Below, one piece after another: positions 17,520 to 27,473 of a DNA stretch of 64,000 nt. The stretch's first letter is position 1, and each line of letters opens with the position of its first letter. This DNA is from Pseudoalteromonas sp. '520P1 No. 423' (GTDB taxonomy: Bacteria; Pseudomonadota; Gammaproteobacteria; Enterobacterales; Alteromonadaceae). The stretch spans positions 682,001-746,000 of the forward strand of contig NZ_BBZB01000001.1 of assembly GCF_001269985.1 (NCBI RefSeq), written 5' to 3'. Below the pieces are notes generated by a model. The model was not told where the DNA came from. It did no database searches and was given only the letters and a program-made list of their open reading frames with translations. Both the position numbers and the translations under genes were made by a program.

Positions 17520-19322
17520 TTAGTACACGTCTTTCTGATATCTATTTTGATTACGTAATTCTTTTAAGTATGCTTGTGCATCTTCTTCAGATTTACCACC
17601 AAACTCCTGAACTATGTCTAATAGCGCTTGATGAACATCTTTTGCCATGCGATTAGCATCGCCACATACATAAAAATGTGCGCCTTTTTCTAACCAGGCA
17701 TAAACTTCTGCGCCACTTTTACGTAGTTTATCTTGTACATATACTTTTTCAGCTTGGTCACGGCTAAAGGCAACGTCTAACTTAGATAACACGCCAGACT
17801 TTAAGTAACCTTGAAGCTCTACTTGGTATAAAAAGTCTTGTGTAAAATGCGGATTACCAAAGAATAACCAGTTATCACCTTGTGATTCGCTTGCTTCACG
17901 TTCTTGTAAAAACGCTCTAAAAGGTGCAATACCAGTACCTGGACCTACCATTAATACTGGTGTATTTGTATCTGCAGGTAAGCGGAAGTTATCGTTATGC
18001 TCTACAAATACTTTAACTGATGCGCCTTCTTCAGCACGTTTAGCCAAGTAACCAGAACAACCACCTAAATGCTCGCTACCAAAAGCTTCAAATTCTACTA
18101 AGCCAATTGTTAAATGTACTTCTTCTTCCACTTCAGATTGTGAAGAGGCAATTGAATAAAGGCGCGCTTGTAATTTACGCAAACAATCAACTAATGCTTG
18201 TGCATCAAGTTTTGCAGGGTATTGACGAATAATGTCGAAGATTTGGCGAGGTTCAATAAATTCACGTAAAGTCGCTTTATCTTCTGTAATTTTAGCTAAC
18301 TCAGCATTATTAGTTGCAGCAGCAAATTTTTCGACAAATGCAGGGTAAGATTGTGTTAATTCAAGGTTTTCGATTAATGCTTGGCGAACACTTATTGTTT
18401 TATCGCCTAAAGTAATTTCAGTCGAAGCATCGATAGTTAATAAAGAAAGCGCTTCGTCTACTAAAGCTTCATCATTTAAGAAATAAACACCTAATGAATC
18501 ACCCGCAGTATAAGTAAGGTCTGAACCTTCTAGCGAAATTTCAATATGGCGTACATCTTTTGTTGAATCACGACCTGTGATTTTTTGCACTACTGATAAC
18601 TCAGCTGCAAATGGATTTTGCTTGTTATATTGACTTGTTACTGTAGCGGCACCAGGCATAGGAATAACTTGCGCAGAACCAGCTGATTGTGCTTTTAAAT
18701 CAGGTTCAAAGGCATCTAATGCACCTGTTAACCATATATTTGCTTCATCTTCGTAATCAACATCTAAATCGGCACGAGCAAAAACAGTCTCAGCGCCTAA
18801 ATCAGTAAAGCGTTGATCGAAATCTTGCGCTGTTTTACAGAAAAATTCATAGCTAGAGTCACCTAGGCCTAATACTGCAACTTTAACACCCTCTAATTTA
18901 GGTGCTTTTTTAGAGTATAAAAACTCATGTAAGTTTTCAGCATCTTCAGGTGGTTCGCCTTCTCCGTATGTTGATACAACAACAGAGATAAACTTTTCTT
19001 TTTTCAAATTGTTAGGTTTGTAATCAGCCATATTAACTAACTTAACAGTTAAACCACGAGATTCTGCTTGTGTTTTAAGTTGGCCAGCAACATTTTTCGC
19101 GTTACCTGTTTGTGAGCCATATAAAATAGTTAAACTTGCAGCTTCGCCTGCTTGGGCTGCTGGAGCAACATCACCTAAAACGGCTGTATTGGCATTAGCA
19201 GCTAAATAACCACTTACCCAAGCTTGTTGAATTGGGTTTAGCTCTGCCACTAGGCCTTGTAATTTTTGCACTTGCTCTGCTGAGAGCGGGCTAGCTGCGC
19301 TAGATAATTGACCTAACAACAT
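17520..19322 (-). CDS. cysJ: Sulfite reductase (NADPH) flavoprotein alpha subunit
   Basis: 600 residues. Domain order: flavodoxin FMN domain starting ILYGSQTGNAKN (about residue 65), FAD domain with RLYSIASSQ and GGCSGYLA, NADPH domain with GPGTGIAPFRAFLQER, and the conserved C terminus RYQKDVY. It passes electrons from NADPH to CysI. It is the first gene of the operon. A CysB site would be expected upstream, but I cannot identify one with confidence. Confidence 0.97.
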   Translation of the reverse strand: MLLGQLSSAASPLSAEQVQKLQGLVAELNPIQQAWVSGYLAANANTAVLGDVAPAAQAGEAASLTILYGSQTGNAKNVAGQLKTQAESRGLTVKLVNMADYKPNNLKKEKFISVVVSTYGEGEPPEDAENLHEFLYSKKAPKLEGVKVAVLGLGDSSYEFFCKTAQDFDQRFTDLGAETVFARADLDVDYEDEANIWLTGALDAFEPDLKAQSAGSAQVIPMPGAATVTSQYNKQNPFAAELSVVQKITGRDSTKDVRHIEISLEGSDLTYTAGDSLGVYFLNDEALVDEALSLLTIDASTEITLGDKTISVRQALIENLELTQSYPAFVEKFAAATNNAELAKITEDKATLREFIEPRQIFDIIRQYPAKLDAQALVDCLRKLQARLYSIASSQSEVEEEVHLTIGLVEFEAFGSEHLGGCSGYLAKRAEEGASVKVFVEHNDNFRLPADTNTPVLMVGPGTGIAPFRAFLQEREASESQGDNWLFFGNPHFTQDFLYQVELQGYLKSGVLSKLDVAFSRDQAEKVYVQDKLRKSGAEVYAWLEKGAHFYVCGDANRMAKDVHQALLDIVQEFGGKSEEDAQAYLKELRNQNRYQKDVY

Positions 19323-19652
19323 GAGTATTCCTCAATATTTTAAAAATGCTGTAAAAAGTTGCCATATACTTTTAATTGTATAACTGAGTTGTCAGTTTTC
19401 ATCAAAGTTATATTTTTTGCCCCTGTTGATATTTTTTATCTACAAAAAGGGCTAATCTGAGAGTGAAGCATAACGATCAATCAACAGAACAAAAAAGAAT
19501 AGAAAATACTTTGTTATTCTTTTTTGGAATTAAAAACGCATTTATTTAGAAAATAGATTGAAAATACCCTTATTATTTTTGATCTTCTCAGACTGCCAAA
19601 AATAAGATTTCTTCTATACTTAAATGTACTTTTTTACAAAATTGGCTTTTCG
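19323..19652. other. Divergent promoter region upstream of cysJ
   Basis: 330 bases without a gene. It must contain the cysJ promoter on the minus strand. A hairpin AAAAAAGAATA (19491-19501) with TATTCTTTTTT (19515-19525) ends in a T run; whether it acts as a terminator or attenuator is unknown. Otherwise AT-rich spacer. Confidence 0.5.
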
Positions 19653-20669
19653 ATGAATAAATACATGATGTTAATCATATTTTATTGCCTGACTGCATGG
19701 CGCAAAATAATCCAATTAATGAAGCTGCAATTGAACGCTGGGCCATATTTTTTAGCCCCTCAGCGATAGATAAAAAGCAGAAAATAAAAGAGTTAAGGTG
19801 GTTTGCCCAAACAGCGAAGCAATACCAAGGGTTGCACATTAGGAGTGTAGCCAAAGAGATAAAAACACATCATTGGGAAAATGAGGTATTAAGCCGTGCC
19901 TTTGAAGAAATCACCGGTATTAAAGTTGAGCATAAAATTATAGGCGAAGGTCAAATCGTAAGAAAAATGATGGTGATAAATATACGAATCCTGATTTAGA
20001 TTTAGCCGATTTTGTAAATTTAGAGTTTGGTCAAGATTATGATGGCAACCAATTACAATTGCCTGATCAACAATTTGCTAATTTATATTGGTTTCGATAT
20101 GACTGATTTTCCCGTAAAGACATTAAAGCAAAATTTAAAAAGCAGTTTGGTTATGACTTAGGCGTACCTCTTAATTGGGCTGCTTATGAGGATATCGCTC
20201 AGTTTTTTACTGGGATGACAATTGATGGTGTCAAAGTATATGGGCATTTAGATTATGGTAAAAAATACCCCTCTTTAGGTTGACGCTTTACCGATGCCTG
20301 GCTTTCTATTGCGGGAGTTGGTGATGTCTTTCTACCAAATGGTTCCCCTGTGGATGAATGGGGATCAGAGTTGAAAATCGTATTCCGGTAGGATCAACAG
20401 TTTCTCGAGGTGGCGCATTAAATAGTCCTGCGGCGGTATATGCACTTCCTAAGTATATTGATTGGTTAAAAAAGTACGCACCACCAGAGGCGTTAAATTA
20501 GCGCTGGGTTGATGCTGAACCCAAAGCTGCTCAGGGCAATATTGCACAGCGTATTTTTCAATATGTTACTTGGTTATCACAGCCAGGCTCTCCTAAGCCT
20601 CACAGAGTAAGACCTGAGCCAAAGACGATTGATTATGAAACCTTATTAAAACAATGGCGTAATGAATGA
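19653..20669 (+). pseudogene. Decayed glycerol-type ABC transporter substrate-binding protein
   Basis: Pieces in shifting frames match, from memory, the GlpV-like extracellular solute-binding family: NNPINEAAIERW, FEEITGIKVEHKII, LPDQQFANLYWFRYD, GVPLNWAAYEDIAQFFTG, YGHLDYGKKYPSLG, RFTDAWLSIAG, NGSPVDEWG, AAVYALPKYIDWLKKYAPPEA-like text and the C-terminal TIDYETLLKQW. There is a frameshift inside the signal peptide, loss of at least two internal stretches, and three stops where the family has Trp: YD-stop-FSRKD, LG-stop-RFTD and LN-stop-RW. The family binds glycerol or related polyols in the periplasm, consistent with glpK next door. No permease or ATPase genes remain nearby. Confidence 0.85.
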
Positions 20670-21185
20670 TGATTAAGATTAAATTTTTACTCTGTTTATT
20701 AATTACATTACCCTGAAGTTGCAATACAGGAAACATCTCGTTGGCGTTTAATGCAGGTTGATTTAAACCTAGTGACACCCAAAAATAGCCTTTATGATTT
20801 TTCAGGAAAATTAAACACCATTGCTCAACCTATACGTATTCCTAAAGCATATCTTAATATTATCAAAAAAATTCAAACGGCTAATATTCCGGTAGAAATA
20901 TCACAACAAGATGAAAGCTCTTTTTATAAATTAATTCGTGATAATACAGAAAGTTTAATTACCTTTTTTATTATGGCTGTACGCCAAGATGAAAATGAAA
21001 AGTTCAAAGATAAGTTTATAGTACATCCTCACCCCATTGCGTCACTCTCATTCTTTTTAGCATTTTTTGAAACTCCTGCGACAAACTCTGAGATTCATAA
21101 AAAAGTGTGGATGAATATTGAGTATTTGAGAAACGATTATGTTTTTATTCTGCATTACTCTCTGAGTATTGATGCATGTCGTTGA
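20669..21185 (+). pseudogene. Frameshifted exported protein of the fossil glycerol locus
   Basis: An ATG at 20669 overlaps the stop of the preceding pseudogene and starts a signal-peptide-like stretch MIKIKFLLCLLITLP that hits a stop. The body then continues in another frame (IQETSRWRLMQVDLNLVTP from about 20726) to the stop at 21185. About 165 residues would result if repaired. Its late part includes HPHPIASLSFFLAFFET and NDYVFILHYSLSIDA. I do not know a function; it sits between a substrate-binding protein and a histidine kinase, so an accessory periplasmic sensor role is plausible. The 3' end overlaps the kinase start by 10 bases, a normal operon arrangement. Confidence 0.65.
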
Positions 21186-22010
21186 AAAAAGTTGGTGTTA
21201 CCTTAAGAAACTTTATTTCATTTACTTTAGCTAAAGTGGGGGTGTTGATAGCCTTTGTATTCGGCATAGTGATAAGTAGTTTTCAAATCTATTCTGACTA
21301 TATAAAGCAAGGTGATTTACTTGCACAAACAGTTGAGCAAATTTTGCAGGTTACAGAATCATCGGCAACCCAAGCCGTGTATGAATATGACGAAGCGCTA
21401 GCAAATAGGGTGATTAATGGCTTATTTGCTTATAAACCGATAATAGAAGTGATTATTACAGATGATTTTGGTGAAGTATTAGCGCAAAACTCAAGGAAAA
21501 CTGAAATTGAAAACCCTTGGTGTGTAGCCGAAGAATTGTTTGATGATAATCAAAAATTCAGTATTAATTTAAATACGCAAAATAGTATAGATAATAATGC
21601 ACACCTCATAGTGGTTGTTGATGACTATTATGGCGCTCTGGCTTTTACATCGCGGTCTATGGTGATATTACTTTCAGGTATTGTGCGTAATATTTTGTTA
21701 GCTATCGCATTACTATTTGTGTTTTATTACATGCCTATAAAGATAAAATGAAGGTTGCATTTTAATCTATTTTTCAAAGATGCATGAGCGGATAGAGCTC
21801 AATTTTTCTGATGATGCAAGGTGATTTCGCCGGATCATATTAGTAAAATATTTAATCCTTTTTATACCACAAACCGAAATGCAGGTGGCAGCGGTTTAGG
21901 TTTGCATATTATCAGTAATATAGCTACTAACTCACTTCAGGGGAGGATCACATGCCAAAGTGAGCCTTTATGGCTTCCCCAAAAATACAAGAGGAAGTTT
22001 CATAGTTACA
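21176..22010 (+). pseudogene. Sensor histidine kinase remnant
   Basis: The 5' part (21176-21751, 191 codons) gives an N-terminal membrane helix, a periplasmic segment (TVEQILQVTESSATQAVYEYDEA, shortened here) and a second membrane helix. The frame then ends and only the tail of an ATPase domain is readable at about 21822-21965: ISPDHISKIFNPFYTTNR and GGSGLGLHIISNIA. The dimerisation box and the N box are gone, so several hundred bases have been deleted at about 21755-21820. It ends 2 bases before the stop of glpK on the other strand. It probably once regulated the adjacent glycerol uptake genes. Confidence 0.8.
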
Positions 22011-22011
22011 A

Positions 22012-23487
22012 TCAACTTATTACTTGTTTAACTGCTTTGTTCCAACCTTCAATTAATGCATCTCTATGGTCTTTTTCTATTTTAGGTGAAAATGCTTTAT
22101 CAATTTTACAAATGTTATTTGGCAATGTATCTATTTGCCAGATATTAGCACCTAACCCTGCAAGTAAAATCGCACCTAATGCCGTTGATTCAATATTCAC
22201 AGGACGAACAAGTTCGATATCTAATAAATCTGCTTGAAACTGCATTAAAAAATTATTTTCACAGGCGCCACCATCAACGTGCATAGATGTAATTTTTGTA
22301 TTAGATTCGGACTGCATTAGTTTTAATACATCAACAGTTTGGTATGCGATAGATTCTAAGGTTGCTCTAATAATTTCACTTTTACCCGCGCCCCTTGTTA
22401 GACCAACTATTGCACCTTTGGCTGCCATATCCCAGTGTGGCGCGCCTAATCCTGTTAATGCAGGCACAAAATATACGCCTTGTGTATCTTTAATACTTTG
22501 TGCAATTGTTTCTGTCTCAGAGGCTTTGGTGATCAATTGAAGTTGATCTCTAAGCCATTGCACAGCAGCACCTGCGATAAATACTGAGCCTTCAAGCGCA
22601 TAAGAAGGCCGCCCCTTTTCATCACAAGCAATTGTTGTTAATAATCCATTTTTACTTAAATTCTTAATGTTGCCAGTATGCATTAACATGAAGCAACCAG
22701 TACCGTAAGTATTTTTAACTTGACCAGACTTGATACAACCTTGACCAAATAGTGCAGCTTGTTGATCGCCTGCAACACCAGTAATAGGAATTTCGTTACC
22801 ATTAAACAGTTGTTGGTCGGTTTTGCCAAAATAACTCGCTGAGTTTTGAATGTTAGGCAGGATAGATTTTGGTAAATCAAAATAGCTTAATAGTTCATGA
22901 TCCCACTCTTTTGAATTGATGTTATATAACATAGTGCGGGAAGCATTTGTATGATCGGTGACGTGGTTTTCACCGCCTGTGAGTTGCCATATTAACCATG
23001 AATCTATGGTACCAAAAGCTAAGTTACCTTGCTCTGCTAGGGCTTTTATTTCGGGGTGCTGATTGAATATCCATTTTATTTTGGTTGCGGAAAAATAAGC
23101 ATCAATTACTAATCCTGTTTTTTCTTGGATCCAGACTGACTTACCATCCTGTTTTATTTTTTCACAGATATCAGCAGAGCGTCTGCACTGCCATACAATG
23201 GCGTTGTGTACAGGCTTGCCTGTTATTTTATCCCACAAAACACTAGTTTCTCTTTGATTGGTTATGCCAATTGATTTGATATCTTGATGGGTTAAGTTGG
23301 CACTTTCTAAGGCTTGTTTGATACCTAATAAGGTAGATAGCCAAATTTCATAAGCATCGTGTTCGACCCAAGATGCTTTGGGATAAATTTGAGTAAACTC
23401 GTTATAGGCTTTGCCTTTTAACTCTCCACTTTGATCATAAATAACTATGGTGGTGCCAGTAGTGCCCTGATCGATTGCAAGTATCAT
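22012..23487 (-). CDS. glpK: Glycerol kinase
   Basis: 491 residues, FGGY kinase fold, converting glycerol and ATP to glycerol 3-phosphate. Seen are the N-terminal phosphate loop DQGTTGTT, WVEHDAYEIW, GITNQRETSVLWD, the conserved GAPHWD and the late ATP-site HVDGGACENNFLMQFQ. The N terminus is shorter than in E. coli GlpK by a few residues. No glpF or glpD is nearby; instead its 3' end meets a decayed glycerol ABC/sensor locus, so this kinase has lost its probable uptake partner here but has itself stayed intact. Confidence 0.95.
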   Translation of the reverse strand: MILAIDQGTTGTTIVIYDQSGELKGKAYNEFTQIYPKASWVEHDAYEIWLSTLLGIKQALESANLTHQDIKSIGITNQRETSVLWDKITGKPVHNAIVWQCRRSADICEKIKQDGKSVWIQEKTGLVIDAYFSATKIKWIFNQHPEIKALAEQGNLAFGTIDSWLIWQLTGGENHVTDHTNASRTMLYNINSKEWDHELLSYFDLPKSILPNIQNSASYFGKTDQQLFNGNEIPITGVAGDQQAALFGQGCIKSGQVKNTYGTGCFMLMHTGNIKNLSKNGLLTTIACDEKGRPSYALEGSVFIAGAAVQWLRDQLQLITKASETETIAQSIKDTQGVYFVPALTGLGAPHWDMAAKGAIVGLTRGAGKSEIIRATLESIAYQTVDVLKLMQSESNTKITSMHVDGGACENNFLMQFQADLLDIELVRPVNIESTALGAILLAGLGANIWQIDTLPNNICKIDKAFSPKIEKDHRDALIEGWNKAVKQVIS

Positions 23488-23759
23488 GATAAAAATTAAT
23501 TGTTTGGTTATTTATTTTATATAGATTAGTCGTCTTTGCCTTTATTGTCGTGAAAAAACATATAAATCAGATGGTTAATTTATTCGTATATTTTTTCTTT
23601 GGTTACAATGTTATTTTTTGTACCTGAATCTTTACAAAATACCATGAGTAATAACTCTAATTTTTGCTGTTATCGTTTTTGTAATATAAAATTAACATTT
23701 GGGTCTAATAATAGTCCGATAAATAGCTAATTGCGTATTATCAAATAATTGGAGTTGTA

Positions 23760-25379
23760 GTGAAATATAAAAATAAATTAATGCTAAGCCTACTTTTAGT
23801 AGCTAATACTGGTGCTTATGCCGAAGTGGAAAACGGTGGTTTTGAAACTTGGTCAAATAGCGCTCCATCAGGATGGACTACGATAGATACAGGCATAGCT
23901 GTAAATGAAAATAAAGATATCGTTAAGCTAGGTGAGAGCTCTGCAGCTATTACTGTAAATACTAACTCGCAAAGCTCAACCGATTTACAGCAATTGGTTG
24001 CTGTTATATCGGGGCAAACTTATGCGTTTTCAACTTGGGTTTATCATACTGAAGGTAACGTAAAAGCGAGACTTTATGTTGATGGTTATCAAGGGTATTC
24101 GAATGAGAATTTAATCAATCAATGGCAGAAGATTGATTTTAATTATACGGCTAGTACAAGTAAAAATATTGCTGTAGGTCTACGTTTTTATGATACTGCT
24201 GGTTTTGATGGTTCAGAGATAGTGTATATTGATGACTTTCAACCTTCAGTTAATGAAACACCAGATCCAAATGCATGTGCGAGTACTGAAGTTCAGTTTA
24301 GCTTAACAACTGACAACTATGGTTATGAAACAAACTGGAGCATCAAAGATAGTAATTCAGTTGAAATTGTCCATGGCAGTAACTTATCAAATAATACGAG
24401 TTATAAAGAAAACTTATGCTTAGTTGATGGAGAATATAGTTTTACCATTAATGATACATATGGCGACGGTATTTGTTGTACATATGGTAATGGTTCATAT
24501 GATATATCAATCTCAGGTAAGTCGCTTATTTCAGGTGGCACTTTTACCAATAGTGAAACTAAAACTTTTGTTATAGGAAATGATAGTGGAGGTGGTTCAG
24601 GTGGTGAGCCTAGTGCTTACTATGAATCCGCGATAGGTAAATCAGGTTATGTTTTGAAGGCAGCCTTACATAATATAATTAAAGCACATACTGTGAAAGG
24701 TTACTCTGCTTTATGGACGTTTTATGAATCACATTCATTAGATAATTATTATGAAAAAGATGGCTTTATATTAGATATATACTCTGAGAATCCATCAGGC
24801 TCTGAGAGTTATGTTTATACAAAAGTAACAAATCAATGTGGAAACTATTCAGCTGAAGGTGGCTGTTATAACCGAGAACATTCGTTTCCTAAGAGTTGGT
24901 TTGGTGGAAAAATAGAACCTATGAATTCTGATGTGCATCATATTTTTGCAACCGATGGTTTTGTGAATTCAAAAAGAAGTGGTTATCCATATGGTGAAGT
25001 AGCGACTGCTAGTTTTACTTCAACAAACAATAGTAAATTAGGCATAGCAACCACGACACTAGGATATTCAGGCACTGTATTTGAACCTATTGATGAATTT
25101 AAAGGGGATTTAGCAAGAGCACATTTATATATGGCTGTTAGGTATGAAGATGTGATTTCTACTTGGACTAATAATAGTGTTTATGGTGCAGCTATATTAG
25201 ATGGCTCAAGTGATCAGGTATTTAAGCCGTGGGTGATTACTATGTTACTTCGATGGCACAAAAATGATCCTGTAAGCCAAAAAGAAATAGATAGAAATGA
25301 AGCCGGATTTACCCACCAAGGAAACAGAAATCCATTCATAGATCACCCTGAATATGTAGATCAAATTTGGAGCAATTAA
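23760..25379 (+). CDS. Secreted multidomain endonuclease I family nuclease
   Basis: 539 residues from a GTG start (23760). Signal peptide (residues 1-21, cleavage near AYA). Residues 22-165 look like a carbohydrate-binding beta-sandwich (CBM4/9-like: VENGGFETWSNSAPSGW). Residues 175-275 form a second Asp/Cys module ending in DTYGDGICCTYGNGSYDI, seen in many secreted enzymes. A GGGSGG linker follows, then the nuclease domain with the His-Asn pattern NREHSFPKSWFGG, MNSDVHHIFATDGFVNSKRS and QGNRNPFIDHPEY. Endonuclease I enzymes cut DNA and RNA outside the cell or in the periplasm, for nutrient scavenging or matrix remodelling. Monocistronic. Confidence 0.88.
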   Translation: MKYKNKLMLSLLLVANTGAYAEVENGGFETWSNSAPSGWTTIDTGIAVNENKDIVKLGESSAAITVNTNSQSSTDLQQLVAVISGQTYAFSTWVYHTEGNVKARLYVDGYQGYSNENLINQWQKIDFNYTASTSKNIAVGLRFYDTAGFDGSEIVYIDDFQPSVNETPDPNACASTEVQFSLTTDNYGYETNWSIKDSNSVEIVHGSNLSNNTSYKENLCLVDGEYSFTINDTYGDGICCTYGNGSYDISISGKSLISGGTFTNSETKTFVIGNDSGGGSGGEPSAYYESAIGKSGYVLKAALHNIIKAHTVKGYSALWTFYESHSLDNYYEKDGFILDIYSENPSGSESYVYTKVTNQCGNYSAEGGCYNREHSFPKSWFGGKIEPMNSDVHHIFATDGFVNSKRSGYPYGEVATASFTSTNNSKLGIATTTLGYSGTVFEPIDEFKGDLARAHLYMAVRYEDVISTWTNNSVYGAAILDGSSDQVFKPWVITMLLRWHKNDPVSQKEIDRNEAGFTHQGNRNPFIDHPEYVDQIWSN

Positions 25380-25393
25380 CCCTATTAACAAAA

Positions 25394-25415
25394 GCCTCTG
25401 CCTAGCAGAGGTTTA
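25394..25415 (+). terminator. Hairpin terminator between convergent genes
   Basis: CCTCTGC (25395-25401) pairs with GCAGAGG (25405-25411), flanked by AAAG and TTTA; it can serve both the nuclease gene and the convergent small gene. The T run is short. Confidence 0.6.
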
Positions 25416-25790
25416 CTCTACAGGGTAAATCGTAATTTCCAAACCTGCATCAATTGCTGAGATTCTTAACAAAGTATCCGATTTGATTGCTTGGTTAAAA
25501 CACTTTGGTTTTGTACCAGAGTTAAATCCAATATCAAAAGTACGTTTTGAACATGTTAACCATTGTTTAAGTGCGTTTCTTGAGCATGACTCTAGTTGCT
25601 CACATAAGTGGTTGATAGCTTGATCTGGTGTTTTAATGTCAGTATCAGCTTCTATACGTGCAGACTGTCGGTAATCATCTTTATCATAATTTAATACAAT
25701 TGCTTTTTTAGCTAATTCGCCAACTAATACGCTGATATCATTTTTTGATTCGAGTTCTAAATCAACGTTTAAGAATTGAATTTCAGACAT
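25413..25790 (-). CDS. Conserved hypothetical protein
   Basis: 125 residues, cytoplasmic, one domain. It begins IQFLNVDLELESK and ends RISAIDAGLEITIYPVE, a pattern I recall from an uncharacterised family scattered through proteobacteria; no catalytic motif is evident. It is a single gene convergent with the nuclease gene. Confidence 0.7.
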   Translation of the reverse strand: MSEIQFLNVDLELESKNDISVLVGELAKKAIVLNYDKDDYRQSARIEADTDIKTPDQAINHLCEQLESCSRNALKQWLTCSKRTFDIGFNSGTKPKCFNQAIKSDTLLRISAIDAGLEITIYPVE

Positions 25791-25971
25791 TTTTCTTTTT
25801 CCTGTGCTTTAGCGATTTACAGAGGTGGTTATACCAAGGGGCTTAGGTATTTAAAGCCTTACTTTACCTTAGTTATCGTTATGGCTCTAGTTAATCTCTT
25901 ATTTTTAGTTATGTTTTAAAGATGATATTATTGGTTTGTTGTAATTATATAATTTTGATTAAGTTAATATT

Positions 25972-26268
25972 TTGATAAAACCCTTTTTGTTATTACTTTT
26001 ACTCTGTGTCTTTATTGCTCCATTTAGTACTTCCTCAAAAGAATTCACCAAAAAAGGCAAAGTTAACCAAAGAGCAACAAGACATGGTGCTTGTGATGTT
26101 AAAATTGACTTTAAACAAAGAGTCATTCAACCACCAAAAAGTGCAAAAAAACACATTGCTGATACTTATTTTTATATGCAGAAGACTTATGGGCTAAAAA
26201 TATCAAGTAAACAACAAAAGCTATTTAATGTTTGGGCTGGTCAAGCAAAACCAAAAAACTTTTTATAG
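25972..26268 (+). pseudogene. Endonuclease I (EndA) remnant lacking the catalytic core
   Basis: From the TTG at 25972 a signal peptide-like stretch (FLLLLLLCVFIAPFSTS) and a short piece KEFTKKGKVNQ run directly into CDVKIDFKQRVIQPPKSAK and TYFYMQKTYGLKISSKQQKLF. The second part aligns well with the end of E. coli EndA (MKVDFKEKAAEPPARARG, ARTYFYMRDQYNLTLSRQQ, WNK). The intervening about 115 residues with the His-metal active site are missing, as is the extreme C terminus (WECERDERI...). I read it as an internal-deletion pseudogene, not a functional nuclease. It lies 0.6 kb from the intact multidomain endonuclease I gene. Confidence 0.82.
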
Positions 26269-27300
26269 TGATGTAGTATATTGACTAAACTGTGATTGAT
26301 GTTTCTTTGAATCATACATGGCTTTATCGGCCATATTAATGAGCTTAGATAGCGTGAATTGATAGTTTTCAGCGTTGGACGCAATGCCTATACTGACGCC
26401 AAAACCTAGCTCTAAAATTGCTTTATTTATTTTATTTTTCATTGTTTTTTGAATGCGCTTTGCAATAAGTTCTGATTCTTCTAAATTTTCTATCAATATC
26501 AAAATAATGAATTCATCACCACCAAATCGTACTGCAATATCTGAAGGTCGAATTGAACTTTGAATTTCCTCTGCCACTTGCTTCAATAAAATATCACCTT
26601 GTTTATGGCCTAAGTTATCATTTACACGTTTAAATTTATTTAAGTCTAAAAATAATAGAGCGAGCGGTTGTTGCTTTCTTTTGCTAATGGAAAGCAGTGC
26701 TTCCCCTGCATGATTTAGGTAGTTTCTATTATATAAACCTGTTAACTCATCATGGGTTGCAGCATAAGTGACCTTAGCCTCTAATTCTTGCTTTTCAATG
26801 GCAACAGAAACCACTAAAGCAGCAATATCTAAAATTTCACGTTCTTCGGGTAATGGGGTAGTAGGCGTTTGATGATAGATAGCAAATGTGCCTAAGACTT
26901 TCTTTTTGGAGCATAAAATAGGAATGGACCAACAAGCATGTAAATTTGCTTTTTGTGTGAGCGCTAAATAGTTTTGCCAGTTAGGGTGTGTATTTATATT
27001 CGAGGCTATGACAGGTTCTTTTAAAAAAGCAGCGGCACCACAACTGCCAATGTTAGGTCCTATTTCAATCCCATTTATTGCTTGATTATAAAAATCGGGC
27101 AAATTGTTTTTAGCAGCGCTGTGTAGTGTATTTGTTTTAGGATCTAAATGTAAGATGGAAGAAAATGAGTTTGGGATGCACTCTTCAACTGTTTCAACAA
27201 CTTGAAGCATAAAAGTATCAATTTCAATTCCCAGAGCTAAATCTCGCAATAGCGTATTAAATTTTCTGTGGGCTTCGAGTAAATGCTGAAAATCTATCAT
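26263..27300 (-). CDS. GAF-GGDEF diguanylate cyclase
   Basis: 345 residues, no membrane helix. Residues 15-170 form a GAF domain (IGSCGAAAFLKEPVIASNI, HACWSIPI). Residues 180-340 are a GGDEF domain with an intact RFGGDEF active site and an RxxD product-inhibition site (RPSD) five residues before it, so it should make cyclic di-GMP under ligand control and feedback inhibition. Cytoplasmic. Its 3' end overlaps the stop of the EndA remnant by 6 bases. Confidence 0.92.
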   Translation of the reverse strand: MIDFQHLLEAHRKFNTLLRDLALGIEIDTFMLQVVETVEECIPNSFSSILHLDPKTNTLHSAAKNNLPDFYNQAINGIEIGPNIGSCGAAAFLKEPVIASNINTHPNWQNYLALTQKANLHACWSIPILCSKKKVLGTFAIYHQTPTTPLPEEREILDIAALVVSVAIEKQELEAKVTYAATHDELTGLYNRNYLNHAGEALLSISKRKQQPLALLFLDLNKFKRVNDNLGHKQGDILLKQVAEEIQSSIRPSDIAVRFGGDEFIILILIENLEESELIAKRIQKTMKNKINKAILELGFGVSIGIASNAENYQFTLSKLINMADKAMYDSKKHQSQFSQYTTSL

Positions 27301-27473
27301 ATGAACCTTAGTGTTAACCTACAATTAAATAGTATACTTTTAAACCGAAAAAATATAGTTAAAGGTGAGTTTTGAGTACGCAATATCCATCAATCTAAAA
27401 AATATTTAAAAAATTTCGGCAAAATCTTAAATTGTTTCTATGCTTTAGCTATATTCTAAATAAAAAGCTAAAT

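Noticed and set aside
20030..20520. TGA recoding as Trp or selenocysteine in the binding-protein gene
   Set aside because: The gene also has frameshifts, a TAG and deletions, while intact genes of the window use TGG for Trp; ordinary decay explains it.
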